Shown: piece by piece, positions 16,759-27,380 of the stretch
Layout of the letters: every line of letters begins with the position of its first letter
Numbering within the stretch: position 1 is the first letter of the stretch
NCBI RefSeq assembly: GCF_000151315.2
Contig: NW_011887293.1
Coordinates: 2,577,926 to 2,641,925, forward strand
Origin: Capsaspora owczarzaki ATCC 30864
Lineage: Eukaryota; Opisthokonta; Filasterea
Reading direction: 5' to 3'
Length of the DNA stretch: 64,000 nt
The notes under the pieces: model-generated
What the model saw: only the letters and a program-made list of their open reading frames with translations
The model's database searches: none
Told to the model about the DNA's origin: nothing
Position numbers and translations under genes: made by a program

Positions 16759-19031
16759 TTATGCATTCAAATCGCGAGCCTCGGCAAGCGGGAAGAGCGT
16801 CGGACGCATTGCAAGCTCGTCGGGATCGCGTCGCATCCCCATAAATTCTGGATAGGATGGCTCGCGGTGTGTATAAACGTCCAAGCCTGGAGTGAGGAGG
16901 GGCGACAATAGCAACAAGTCAGGGCAGAAGATTAGCACAAGTCACGCTTGCTCTCTGCAGAGTATGCTGCAGTTGCTGACCTTCAAGTTCAGCTTTCTCG
17001 GACACTCGTAGCATTCCTGCTCGTCGCAAGGCAAAGAACACGAGAAAGCTCCAGGCACCTGACATTGCAAGCATCCGCTGAGCGATCAACCATTCACCAT
17101 CAGACAAAACGACCAACCAACAAACTCACAAGTCCAGCTGCACACACAAAGAATGCCAAGCAATTGAATGCCAAGCTGCGAGAAGTCTCCCTGTTGTCGA
17201 ATAAACACGAGAGAGGGAGCGAATGAGCGTAACCGACGACAAAAACCGTGTTGGTCAAAACACCATACCGTGAACACCAAGCCCTCCTCGCGCGCAAACA
17301 AGCCAGAGCCGATGGTGCCGACGATGCCGCCACCGAGATGAACGGCGATTGCATCCAGAGGATCATCAATTTTAAACCGAACCATCAGATGGCTCGTTAA
17401 CAAGAGCTGAAGGCCGGCAAAGGCGCCGATGATGACGGCCGCCCAGTGTGGCACAGTTGCACACCCGGAACAAATGGCGACCAACCCAGCCAACACGGCA
17501 TTCAATGCAATCAGCAAAGACCATCTTCGCTGCATTGCCTTGACAGCAAGAAGCACAGCCAGCGCGGCGAACGCTCCAGAGAGTGTCGTGGTGATTGCAA
17601 TGTGTCCAAGAATGGTGGCTGCCAAGACGACGCAAATGTTGCAGGTTGAAAGTCAGAAAAATCAAACAGTCATGGCGTCACCGGTCCACAACAGCATTTC
17701 TCAAAGCAGCTCGGAGTTCCAACCTTGAGTAAAATCATTGCCCGAGCAAATGTTGAAGGCGAAAAAGCCAACCCACAAGAGCAAGGCTCCTTGGGCGACA
17801 AGTACCGTAGAATGCCCAGGCAAGGACATGGGCTGGCCAGAGCTGCCAAAGCGCCCAATTCGCGGGCCAACCATCAGCGCGCCCAGTAGTGCTGCACACC
17901 CACCAGTCGCGTGCACGACCGAGCTGCCAGCGTGATCAATGTATCCCATCTGGCTGAGCCAGCCCCAATCAGACCAGCACCCTGTGTGATTGTAAGCCAA
18001 CAAGCCAACAAAGTAACGAGATTCGAAGAAAACCGATCGGTGCACATCACGGAAGAATGAATTTCGCGCGTGGCTTACAATGGACCACGACGGGATAGAC
18101 AAATAGAATCAGCATAATGACTGCAAAGCAGTATGATACAAGGTTTGTTCGCTCGGCCATAGAGCCCGACATGATTGTCGAGGATGTGAGAGCAAACATG
18201 AGCTGTGAGGAGCAGGTGAGGCAACGAGGTGAGCGCCACCACGACGACGCCTCACAACCAACGCCACCATACCCGCAAAAACCTAACCTGGCAAAATGCA
18301 AATGCCTCTGTGAACCCGAGCGACTCCAGGTCGAGGAGGAAGAACGCCGAGGAGCCGATAAACTTGTTGCCGCCGCCGTACGACAATCCAAAGCCACTGA
18401 CCCAGTAGCACACCATTCCGAGCGCTGCATTGAGCGTGTTCTGCGATTTCCAAGGTTTTGTTAGCAAGTCCATAGTCAACTTTCCGAAGCTTTCTGGTTT
18501 GCCGAGGGTACGCATAGTACCTTGAGTGTAATGTTTGTTGCATTGGCAGCCCGCACGGCACCCGCCTCGAGGAGTGCAAATCCGAGCTGCATGACTTTTA
18601 AGTCAGTGATAATTTTTTTACGCAATCAAGTATCGTACTAAAGTGAGAGAGGGACATTGACTTTGAAAACGGTGAAACGTGAGAGTGACGAGCGAGAGTG
18701 CAAAACAACGTCCTTACGAAAGATGAGCATCCCAGAGAAGAGGTAACCGACCGTATTGAACATTCTGACCAAAACAATAGCAAAAAAGCGTGAACATTGA
18801 GAAACGCATTCGAGATGACCGAACGAAGAGCGAGGCTTTTGCATGGGTGACCGGGGGTTGTGTGTATTGGAGGCGGGGTTGGGTCCAAGCGCGCGAGTTT
18901 GGCTGGGCGCTCCATGGCGGACACCGGGGGAGGATCGAGTGTGTGTCTGGAAAGAGAAGGGCTTACAGTGCATTGATGTACACTGGAGCAGCGGGCTCCG
19001 GCGGCAGCGTCGGCGAAGCGCTGGAACTCAT
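16759..19031 (-). CDS. AMT1: Ammonium transporter, AMT/Mep family
   Basis: Membrane channel for ammonium/ammonia. Ten exons: 19031-18967, 18764-18718, 18594-18521, 18440-18288, 18202-18079, 17981-17724, 17618-17269, 17190-17130, 17058-16981, 16886-16759; 445 residues, all phases closing. GFALLEAGAVRAAN..NITLKN and MFALTSSTIMSGSMAERT are family hallmarks. The pore His pair is present as SVVHATGG and DAIAVHLGGGIVGT. The cytosolic end LRVSEKAELEGLDVYTHREPSYPEF carries the region that gates the trimer. The third exon acceptor (AAAAG at about 18595) was chosen because it alone restores IFLMQLGFALLEAG. I use AMT1 as a family symbol only. Confidence 0.94.
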
Positions 19032-19268
19032 GTCGGGTCGCCAAATTCAATGCAAAGTTGTATCAAGCCAATGCGAAACGGGTAAAAGCTTGATAAACTG
19101 AGACTGAGTTGGCAACGAGGTTTATAAATGAAGCTGGGAAATCAATATTCGGCGATTAGAGTTGAATTGATACAGTACAGAAGCGGAGCGCAATAAATAC
19201 AAAAACGAAAATCTGACATGCGAAGGGAAAAAAAAAACAGACGTTCAGTTGACGCACCAAGTCAATGG

Positions 19269-22200
19269 CTACGCTGAAGCGTTAACAATTGCAGGAATAA
19301 CCTCAGGGAACAGGGCGCTCACAAAGCAGAGCATGGTGGTGCGACGTGTGCCAAGGCTCAGTCCGATTGCCGCTGACAGACTCTCCTCATCGTCTCCTGC
19401 TGCTTCACTTGAAAACAAGCCTATCTGGACAGAGGCAGCAGTGGCCAGAATGCTGGCCCGTGACTCTTCGGGTTGTTCCTGAAAGTGGTGGTACAAGTTG
19501 CGCACGGCTCGAAGGACATCGACGAGCCCGTTCGACTTGTAATTGCGGTGCCGTTTCAAGTTGGCCAACACGGCAGGAGGGAATCGACTCATCCAATCGA
19601 TCGTGGTCGATGCTGGTGGAGTGCTGCTGGGATTGGACGTGGACAGTTGACGGCAGATGGCTTCATTTGCACGAACGAGCTGCTCGTGCATTTGTGGGGA
19701 AGGCTCGCTGCACTCTTCCAGAAATTGCATGCGCTGCTCTTCCTTCCAGAAGAACGGGTGTTGCAGGGCTTGCAAAATTGTTGGTCTGCGGTCGGGGGTG
19801 GTTTGAGCATCTTGGTGAGCATGCAGCATGAAAACAAAAAGCCGTTCTCCAGTTTTGTTTGTTTGCTGGCAAACCTCACCTGTTCGACTGTGCTTGAGCG
19901 GTCATTGCGTCAATCAAATGACGAACTTCGTGCAGGTTGGTAGTGCCCAGGCATTTCTCAATGCGAGTCGGCCAGCTGTTTTCAAACCAAATATACAATC
20001 AAACAAAATTGAACGCCAAGTTAAGTTTCAAAGATTGCGTTATACGCGCAACAATTACCTGGAGGTGGCATGAAAGCATCGACCACGAGAAAGCAAAAAG
20101 AACACCAAAGCACCCATAGAGTACATGTCCGAAGCAGGGGACGGAAGGGCATCGCTTGGACTTTGCAGTCTACAAAGCGCCATTCGTCGAGTAAGTCGTT
20201 TCAATTCTTTTCGTAGTTCAAATGAGATCCCTTGAATACGTACTCTGGGGCTATAAATGAATGTAGTCCAGCATTTTCGGTCGTGCGACTGGTCGGAGTT
20301 GCATGGAACGCCGAGACTTTGACGCTGCCAAAACGAGAAGAGAATCAGCAAAAAATTTCGCGAGCAAAAAACAAAACTCTCCTCCAGCGTACCTGTTCGA
20401 TCCGGTCAGAACGATAGAGTCGGGAGACAAGCTTCCGTGGATAATGTTCATTCCATGGAGGAATGAGACGGCCGAAGCGATTTGGCGCACAAACCTGAGA
20501 AGGAAGCAGGTCGCATCGGGTCTTGCTAGCAGCTGCCTTGACACGGTCATAACAGCCTCCGACTGCAGTAAAGGATCTTGCGCGTGGTAGCTTTCGTACG
20601 AAGGTACGGAAAGGAACAAGAGCCTCAGCGGAATGGCAAACAGCTCCATTGCGATGAACACATCACCGGTTTTCGCGTCGATTTCCTAAAGTCAAAACCC
20701 AAATAAGACGATAAGTCAAAGACGTCACTGAAGATTGTCTCAACCAGCACGTACTTGACCAAAGTAGGTGAGAATGTTGGCGTGAATGGTAGTTTCCGAA
20801 ACTCGCAAAAACAAATCCACTTCGGATTGTGCAAATTGGGCCAAATCCGCCTCAAAACGCCGAATGGCGACGCGTCGCTGCTCGTACCGTCCAACGAATG
20901 TTTTGGACTTTGGCTGGCTGCACCAATCTGGAAGAGCATCAATCGTTAGTGTGAGCGGCAAACCCTTTTGTACCTTCGCAACGACGTAAATTTGCAGTCA
21001 GCCTTACCCATGAGTTTTGTTTCGTCAAAAGAAACTTTGCCAAACACATGCTCTGCACCCGCTACTGAACTTTCAAGAACGGGGTTGTCGGTCATTTCCA
21101 TCTTGTCGTCGTCCTCATCTTCAGAAGCTCCAGCAGCGTCGTGCTCCTTCTGCTCCTCCACAGAATCAGCAGTAGTCGTCAACGACGTGACCACCACTGC
21201 AGCAGGCTCTAACGCGAGCCGCGCCAGCGAGTCAGCGGCCGAATTCACGAGCAATCTTTTCGATTTGCGCGACTGCACGCGAATGGCATACTGGCGCCGA
21301 GCTTGTGGCTCCATCTCGACGAGTGCCACGATGCACTCGAAATGGCCCTGGCGCTCGGCTCGATCACGCGGTGTCGCACCAGTACGATCCTTGGCATCCA
21401 GTAGCGCTCCGCGACTCAGCAACGCTTGTACGCAAAAAGCATGTCCCATCTCTGCTGCGATATGGAGCGGGGTGGAGCGAAGTTCATCTCGACCGCGTAC
21501 ATCCAGCAGCTTGTACACTTTCGTAACGGCCTGCAAGCAATCTGCATAACCACTGTAGCAACAGACATGCAGAGGCAAGAAGCCTGCCGCATTGAACGTG
21601 GCCAGGGGACACGGCAGACTTGGATCATTGGCATGTTGCTCTCGCGTCTTGGTGTCGTTGAGAAGAGTATTTACGGCGGTGTGGTGCCCATACATGCAGG
21701 CCAAATGAAGAGGCGTGTTCCCACTCGCGTCAACGAGCGAGCTGTTGCAGTCGTATTCCAACAGCGCTTGCACAGCGGCCACGCGCCCAAGTCTGGCGGC
21801 AATGTGCAATGGTGTCTGACCAGAGCACGTAGTGGCGTTCACATCAGCCTCACGACGAAGCAGCGCGGGAATGCATGCCGATGCCGCAACGGGCGAAGCG
21901 GACGCAGCGGCATAATGCAAGGCGGTCTGCATGTGCGGAAAACCAGTGAGGATTGTACCACAGCAAATAATCACAAACAAAAATAGCAGACGTGTACCTG
22001 CTCAATTGTGCCATCTTTCTGATTCACATCGACACCATGCTCGATGAGCAGTTCCAAGACATCAATGCTGCCGAGCGCTATGGAAACAGAGCAGAAAAAA
22101 ATAGCGCGTCAGCATCTTTGGGGGAAGTTGTTGGCTGTTGGGCACAACACTGAACTGAACGAATCAGCAAAAAAAACGAAGAAAACTTGCCAGCAGCGAC

Positions 22201-23260
22201 ATGGAGCGGAGAGGTCCCGTCCCGCGAAAGCAGCTCCTGGGACGAAAGCGCCGGATGCACCAAAAGTAACCGTGCAATGGCATGACTGTTAAACCGAGCG
22301 GCAAAGTGCAACGCCGTGTAATCCCGACTATTCCGCAGATTTGGGTTGCAATGTGGGTGCTGCAATAGTAGTCGAGCCACTTCGACGTGACCTTCCTGAA
22401 CTGCGAGGAGCAAGGGCGAAAACCGCCGCTGTGTGTCACCCCGCGACGTGGATGCACCAGCAGCAAGCAGCAACAGGACGCTTTCTACACGACCTTGTCC
22501 AGCCGCCAGCGCGAGAGGACACAGTGCCGGCGAACTCGGACGGAGCGAGGCGTCTTCCGCCTGGCGCAGCGCCGCGACGACCGCGCGTTTGGTCCTGGAC
22601 GCAGAGCCCGAATCGGACATTGAGTCATGACGCGTGTTACTACCACTAGACTTGACCCCTTCTGACGGCACATGGTTGAGAATTGCGCTCAGAATTGGCG
22701 GGAATGGAACGGCCGAGTGAATGGCCGTCAACGTCGAAGCGGCCAGATTTCCATCCGCCAAAGAGCTCGATATTGGACTTGCAGATGTTGATTTCAGTAT
22801 TGCTTGTGCGTCGCAGTATGGGACTGCTCCGTTTGCTCCTGAAGGTGCGTACCAATTTTGAGCAACACAGAGTGAGTGATTCTACTGTGCAGCCCATCCC
22901 TTTCCACCACCGCCGCCGCCGCCGCCACGAGCAAGAATGAAGCTAGCAGCATGCTTGTTGGGTTTTGTTACCGAGGCCGAGGAGCAGCCGAGTCGCGTCG
23001 AGCTGGTTTGCGCTCGCCGCAGCAATCAGCAGCGTGTCGAGCACTGCCTGCGTGATGGCTGCCTCGCGCGATGTCTGCGGCTGCGGCTGCGACTGTGACT
23101 GTGACTGTGACTGCGATGACTGTGCAGTCGTGCCATCGCCACTGCGGTGCTGAGCAATCACGCGCGGGAGTGTCGTGCTCAGATGCGCTGAGAGTGCTGC
23201 CAAGTCACCCCGCTGCACGAGCGTCGCGAGCAGACCAACGAGCGTCTCGAGCGGGAGCAT
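19269..23260 (-). CDS. Ankyrin-pseudokinase-KEN endoribonuclease (RNase L-like)
   Basis: Ten exons: 23260-22972, 22838-22191, 22077-21998, 21926-21008, 20927-20755, 20685-20393, 20324-20244, 20169-20059, 19975-19880, 19785-19269; 1068 residues, every phase closing. About 11 ankyrin repeats span residues 75-550 (e.g. TPLHIAARLGRVAAVQALLE). A kinase-like domain (about 640-900) is closest to IRE1/RNase L: GKVSF-like start, HANILTYFGQ, FIAMELFAIPLRLL, HSFIAPE, SDMYSMGALVFFLL, RPTILQALQHPFFW. Its catalytic residues are lost: VAIK is VAIR, HRD is HGS, DFG is SAF. A KEN ribonuclease domain closes the protein with LKRHRNYK...DVLRAVRNLYHHFQEQP, keeping the Arg, Asn and His of the nuclease site. No transmembrane segment is present, unlike IRE1. 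Met 23260 is chosen because the frame further upstream runs into the transposon end. Intron 2 is GC-AG. Confidence 0.9.
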
Positions 23261-23522
23261 CCCCCAGCAACGGTACAACACAAGAAGCACAGAGCGACCA
23301 GACTGAACTGGCTGAATGGAGTGATGATAAAGAATGAAAACAGGGAACTGAGGACTGAGTAGAATGACAGAGAGGTCTGAGACAACTGAGCGTCGGGAAC
23401 AAGGATGAGCAATGGCAGCAATTGCAGCACTGTGTTTCATTGAGCATGAACTAGTTGTTGTAGCATGGCAATGGACGGTCGCAAGACACAGTTCAATGGT
23501 GAATGAGCTATCTGAAGGATTA
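23261..23522. promoter_or_regulatory. Left half of a divergent promoter cut by a transposon
   Basis: 262 bp between the RNase L-like start codon and the left transposon end; together with 26663-26756 it would form one roughly 356-bp intergenic region between two divergent genes. No motif is claimed; the call rests on position. Confidence 0.4.
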
Positions 23523-23551
23523 GAGAGGGCCTCCCTAAAAAGACTCAGTCC
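23523..23551 (+). repeat. Left terminal inverted repeat
   Basis: 29 bp, identical to the reverse complement of 26634-26662; preceded by TA. Confidence 0.95.
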
Positions 23552-23559
23552 AAAAACCA

Positions 23560-25218
23560 TTGCGCCCCCACCCTAAAAAGACTCAAACCCGATTATCTCG
23601 GCTTGTATTCCTCCCACCCCGCCGCCGTCTTCGAATATCAATGAACACTCATTCCAGCTACAAGGAAGACATGGTCAGACGGGCGCAGGAGCAACTTGAG
23701 GTCGGCCTCGCCCAGATTGCGACCGCGTCTCCCTTCCGCCAGAGGCTCCTGACGAAGGCCACCGCCCTCAAACTATACTATTTTGACCCGTTCCTATCCA
23801 CTACGGATGTCGGCGGAGCTCCGGGAGCCTCCGCCGAGCGAATCTGGACGACCCGCCAAATCGCCCATGCGCTGGGTCGATCGCAGTCCATGATCGCCCG
23901 CTGCATCAAGGCCCACGCCAACCTCGCTCCTGACATTCCTGGAATGACCTTAGATGAGTTGGCTGACGTTCTGCGCGAGGATCCCATCCAGGGACAAGGC
24001 TACGTGTTCACCGTCCCCGAGGAGCAAGAGCTCGTCGAGTTTGTCAAGCGGTGCTGCTTAGGAGCTGTCTCTCTGAGCAAAACGGAATTCACTCGATATG
24101 TGCTTGCAGCCTCGAAGGTGCCGAGGCCGGACGGCGTGGAAAGACGTCAATTTGAGCACGACAAAGTTTCCGACAAGTGGGTCAATGATTTTGTCGCCCG
24201 TCACAGCTCACAGATTGGCTGGCGCAGTAGCAGCGTGTTGGAAACACTTCGAGTGGCTGCTTTGAGTGAAAAGAAGCTCGGCAGTTTGTTCGCGCTACTG
24301 GCGGAGTACAGCAATCTTTACCCGACTCTTTTCGCTACGCCGGCCAATATTTTCAACATGGACGAGTCGGATTGCTCTGTGGGTCGTAAAAAGAAGCGTG
24401 CCCTGGCTGCTGTTGGTGTCAAGCGTGTCAGTCGGCGATCTGGCCGAACCATTACGATGGGACCGCATGTTACTGGTCTGTTTACTGTTTGTGCTGATGG
24501 CACCGCTCCTGTTGCGCCCCACTTCATTGTCGCGCATCCACGGCCCACTCTACCTCACAGGTGCACCGAGGGCCTGGACGAGGAGTTGATTCACCAGTCC
24601 GAGTCCGGCTTCATCAACGAGGAAATCTTCGACAAGTGGTTTCGAGATTTCGTCGAGGTCGTCAAGGAGCGAGCTACCACCACCCCCGTTCTATTGGTGA
24701 TGGATGGCAGCTCGTGTCACAAGTTCACTGTCGGGTTGATTGACCTCGCGGTGAGCAACAACATCCTGGTTGCGATCCTTCCATCGCACACGTCGACTCA
24801 CTTGCAGCCGCTCGACGTCACCGTCTTTGCCTGGTACAAGAACTTGCTCGAGACTCACGTGCAGTCGATTTTGGATGAAGACTCGCCACTCATCGACGTG
24901 AACATCAAGCTTCACGGGGCCATTCGGGCGTGGAACGAAATTGACGACCGATCCAACTTGATCCGATCTGGGTTTCGCCAAACTGGTATCTATCCGCTGG
25001 ACACGGAAAAGCACAAGACCCTAGCGTTGCCTTCCGTCGCTGACGTTGCCGTGTCTACGACCCCCCTCGCTGCACATTCCCGAGCCACCCCCGACCCCGG
25101 ATGCTCGGTATTCGGCGTTGTACCGTGTCCGTCAGATTGCCGATGCCGCCCTGGTAACCATTGGTTGCACTCCGAGAGCTCTACAGCAAAAGAGGGTGCA
25201 CGATGCAGCGGTAGCTGA
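23560..25218 (+). CDS. pogo-type transposase (DDE_1)
   Basis: The frame gives 552 residues; the likely start is the Met at 23641 (MNTHSSYKEDM). An N-terminal HTH (WTTRQIAHALGRSQSMIARC) and a CENP-B-like second helix region (VPEEQELVEFVKR) precede the catalytic core. The acidic triad reads FNMDES, VLLVMDGSSCHKF and LQPLDVTVFAWYKNLL, i.e. DDD, followed by the family motif GFRQTGIYPLD. The frame then drifts into low-complexity sequence where it overlaps the next open frame, which continues one base out of register. The DDE part is complete, so the copy may still be active or recently inactivated. Confidence 0.88.
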   Translation: MRPHPKKTQTRLSRLVFLPPRRRLRISMNTHSSYKEDMVRRAQEQLEVGLAQIATASPFRQRLLTKATALKLYYFDPFLSTTDVGGAPGASAERIWTTRQIAHALGRSQSMIARCIKAHANLAPDIPGMTLDELADVLREDPIQGQGYVFTVPEEQELVEFVKRCCLGAVSLSKTEFTRYVLAASKVPRPDGVERRQFEHDKVSDKWVNDFVARHSSQIGWRSSSVLETLRVAALSEKKLGSLFALLAEYSNLYPTLFATPANIFNMDESDCSVGRKKKRALAAVGVKRVSRRSGRTITMGPHVTGLFTVCADGTAPVAPHFIVAHPRPTLPHRCTEGLDEELIHQSESGFINEEIFDKWFRDFVEVVKERATTTPVLLVMDGSSCHKFTVGLIDLAVSNNILVAILPSHTSTHLQPLDVTVFAWYKNLLETHVQSILDEDSPLIDVNIKLHGAIRAWNEIDDRSNLIRSGFRQTGIYPLDTEKHKTLALPSVADVAVSTTPLAAHSRATPDPGCSVFGVVPCPSDCRCRPGNHWLHSESSTAKEGARCSGS

Positions 25219-26206
25219 TTTGCGTCGAAATCTCGAGGTCGAACTTTCGGTGCAAGAAGTCCTTCGGGCCCCACCCAGGCCCCTGCGGTCCAGGAGCATT
25301 GGCAACAGCTCCATGCGCGTTTCTATGAACTCGACCGCTCGATCCCCGCTTACGCCGGAGAATAGGGATGCCCAGCTTAAGCGGCAGGAGTTGCAAGAGA
25401 AGAGGAAGCAGCTCGAACCTCTGAAAGAAGAGTACAATCGGCAACGGCCCATCTTCCTCCGCACGCTAAAAGACCTTGACTCACGCATCTTGACACTTGC
25501 GGAGACAATTCTTGCTCTGGAGACTCAGCTGGCTGCTCTGGGAGAAGAGGTCGAGCAGGACATCGAATCGGCAACTGCCGCGGAGACCCGAAACAAGCTA
25601 GCTGCTGCTCGCCTGCAGCATACCAAGCTCGTACGTGACCGCGCGACATTTTTCAAGAACCGTCTCAAGCGACCCACTCTTCTAAGTCTTGAGCCAGCGG
25701 CGACCGCTTCCACACCTCTCGTTCCTCGGCGCGTCAGCAGGCCTAGGCCCATTCTCGCTTCGCAATCGATGGCGAACGACACTGTCGACTTGGATCAATC
25801 AGCCAGCGAGGAGGAAAGCGAGTCTGACGACGATGACGACGAGAATCAAGCGTCGTCCGAAATGGCTTCCGCTGCCATCGGCCACAACGACAACCAGGAG
25901 GACCCCAGCGATGTCCAGCGTCAACCTCAAGCCGCCCGCAAGCGTCGCCAGGAAGATGACGATGAAAACGTCGCGCCCGTCTTCACCACGGTCACATCAG
26001 ACTCGAGCGATGTTGTTCAAGTCGATTATCAGCTGAGCTCCACCGAACTCCAAGAAATCCGACGCTATCGCATGCCAACGCGTAGTACTACGAAGCAAGA
26101 TGGACATAATGTCAAATTGGCGCGTGTAGACCTCCAACCTGCGTCGTCAAGGCCGGCGCTCAGCGACCTGACAAACCTTTCTCGAAGCAACACGCTACCA
26201 CTGTAA
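25046..26206 (+). CDS. Transposon ORF2: coiled-coil, acidic protein, probable +1 continuation of the transposase
   Basis: 386-codon frame overlapping the transposase 3' end by about 170 bp. It has a predicted coiled coil (residues about 110-200, RQELQEKRKQLEPLKEEY), then an acidic Ser/Asp/Glu-rich tail. A run of six C at about 25058-25063 lies in the overlap; a one-base slip there would join it to the transposase. Either this is a C-terminal extension separated by a frameshift (mutation, sequencing error or programmed) or a separate second protein, as some pogo-like elements have. No domain is recognised. Confidence 0.55.
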   Translation: MPCLRPPSLHIPEPPPTPDARYSALYRVRQIADAALVTIGCTPRALQQKRVHDAAVADLRRNLEVELSVQEVLRAPPRPLRSRSIGNSSMRVSMNSTARSPLTPENRDAQLKRQELQEKRKQLEPLKEEYNRQRPIFLRTLKDLDSRILTLAETILALETQLAALGEEVEQDIESATAAETRNKLAAARLQHTKLVRDRATFFKNRLKRPTLLSLEPAATASTPLVPRRVSRPRPILASQSMANDTVDLDQSASEEESESDDDDDENQASSEMASAAIGHNDNQEDPSDVQRQPQAARKRRQEDDDENVAPVFTTVTSDSSDVVQVDYQLSSTELQEIRRYRMPTRSTTKQDGHNVKLARVDLQPASSRPALSDLTNLSRSNTLPL

Positions 26207-26633
26207 TTTTCCGTGTTTTGTGTTCAATTCTATGTGCATCCCATGTCATTCAATGTAGTTATGTGTTTTTTCCGGTCAAAAAGGGTGAAATCATGTCTAG
26301 GCAGGGGAAGATTGGACCATGCCCGTCCGGCGCGGGCGGTCTGGCACCTGCCGGGTTCTGTGGTCACATACAGTAACCGTCGCACCAACTGCAATACATA
26401 GATACCAGTTGGTATTACATGTCCCAGTTGAAGATGGGCCGACAGATCCTCGACACGGGCGACACGGGACTGGCAAAGTCAGTTTCTCCCTAAAAAGACT
26501 CAGCCCTAATGCACGCCCAGCCAAATCGAAGCGAAAATTTTCCCCTCCGATTCGCACCAAAATTACCAAATCAACTATATAATTTATGCTCTTTCCAATG
26601 ATATAGGTGGCAGGGCGAGGAAATGAACAGGGG
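26207..26633. other. Non-coding right arm of the transposon
   Basis: About 430 bp with one internal copy of the subterminal motif at 26488-26502 and several short inverted segments rich in GGCA/CGGG. No gene is seen. Confidence 0.6.
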
Positions 26634-26662
26634 GGACTGAGTCTTTTTAGGGAGGCCCTCTC
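26634..26662 (-). repeat. Right terminal inverted repeat
   Basis: 29 bp, perfect reverse complement of 23523-23551; followed by TA. Confidence 0.95.
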
Positions 26663-26756
26663 TATTCAGCAGTCCAATGCAAATGCTCTGGGGCTCAGTC
26701 ACCAAATTCTCAAACCCGTTTTACCAGACCTTTTTTTCCATATTGTCGTATTCATC

Positions 26757-27380
26757 ATGAGCACGGATCCAAGTCGTGGAAGCACTGACGCGGAGGAGCG
26801 CGAAATCATGCCAGGCGTCTTCATGACGGACTTTCGACGCCCGACCGCCAACAGTAGCAACAATAGCAATAATAGCAGCAATGCAGCGTCTTCTGATGCT
26901 GGGCTGCATGGTGATGAGACGGAGACGGAGGAGCTCGATCGCATTGTGGCTGCGATGGCTGACGCGGGCGAGCTCGCGACCGAGGTCGAGCTGGACCGCC
27001 TGCGCAACTCAATCACGCATCTGGTGCGGTCGAACAAGGAGCTGCACGAGTTTGATCCGGACGGACGGGACGCAGAGCTCGTCGAGGCGATCGTCGAGAA
27101 CGTTGCCGTCATTGCAAAGCAGCAGCGACTGATCGCAGCGCTCGAAGACATGCTGCTGCAGCGGTTTGGACGCAAACCCAGGTCACGGCGGCACCAGGAG
27201 AGCCACTACAGGGACGCGGCGCTGGCAGAGGCACTGCAGGCTGATGGAGGAGCGCGCGAAGCTGCTGAGAATGCCGCGACCTTGACACCGTCATCGTCAG
27301 CTTCGGCTTCAGCGACGACGACAGCCACAGGGACCGAGCAGGCTCAACAGGTAGCGCAGGATCAAGGTGCCTGGTTGTAG
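26757..27380 (+). CDS. Small coiled-coil protein, possibly Tma17/Adc17-like
   Basis: Single exon of 207 residues from Met 26757 (MSTDPSRGSTD). The frame is open a further 150 bp upstream into the transposon end, which is coincidental. The central part (ELDRLRNSITHLVRSNKELHEF ... ELVEAIVENVAVIAKQQRLIAALEDML) is a two-helix pattern resembling yeast Tma17, a proteasome assembly chaperone (IENSINHLQRSN, SVRENEIVL). Flanks are Asn/Ser- and Ala/Thr-rich. The resemblance is from memory of one pattern and could be chance. Divergent to the RNase L-like gene. Confidence 0.6.
   Translation: MSTDPSRGSTDAEEREIMPGVFMTDFRRPTANSSNNSNNSSNAASSDAGLHGDETETEELDRIVAAMADAGELATEVELDRLRNSITHLVRSNKELHEFDPDGRDAELVEAIVENVAVIAKQQRLIAALEDMLLQRFGRKPRSRRHQESHYRDAALAEALQADGGAREAAENAATLTPSSSASASATTTATGTEQAQQVAQDQGAWL

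Larger units (their letters stand above)
23523..26662 (+). mobile_element. pogo-type DNA transposon, Tc1/mariner superfamily
   Basis: A 3140-bp element with perfect 29-bp terminal inverted repeats beginning GAGAGGGCCTCCC, flanked on both sides by TA (23521-23522 and 26663-26664), the expected target duplication. It carries a DDE_1-type transposase and a second overlapping frame. The motif CCCTAAAAAGACTCA lies in both ends and again at 23571-23585 and 26488-26502, possibly as transposase-binding sites. Perfect end repeats suggest a young insertion. Confidence 0.93.

Noticed and set aside
23260-23560. Upstream in-frame extension of the KEN gene to base 23560
   Set aside because: It would start inside the transposon end repeat; the Met at 23260 is outside the element and gives a sensible first ankyrin segment.
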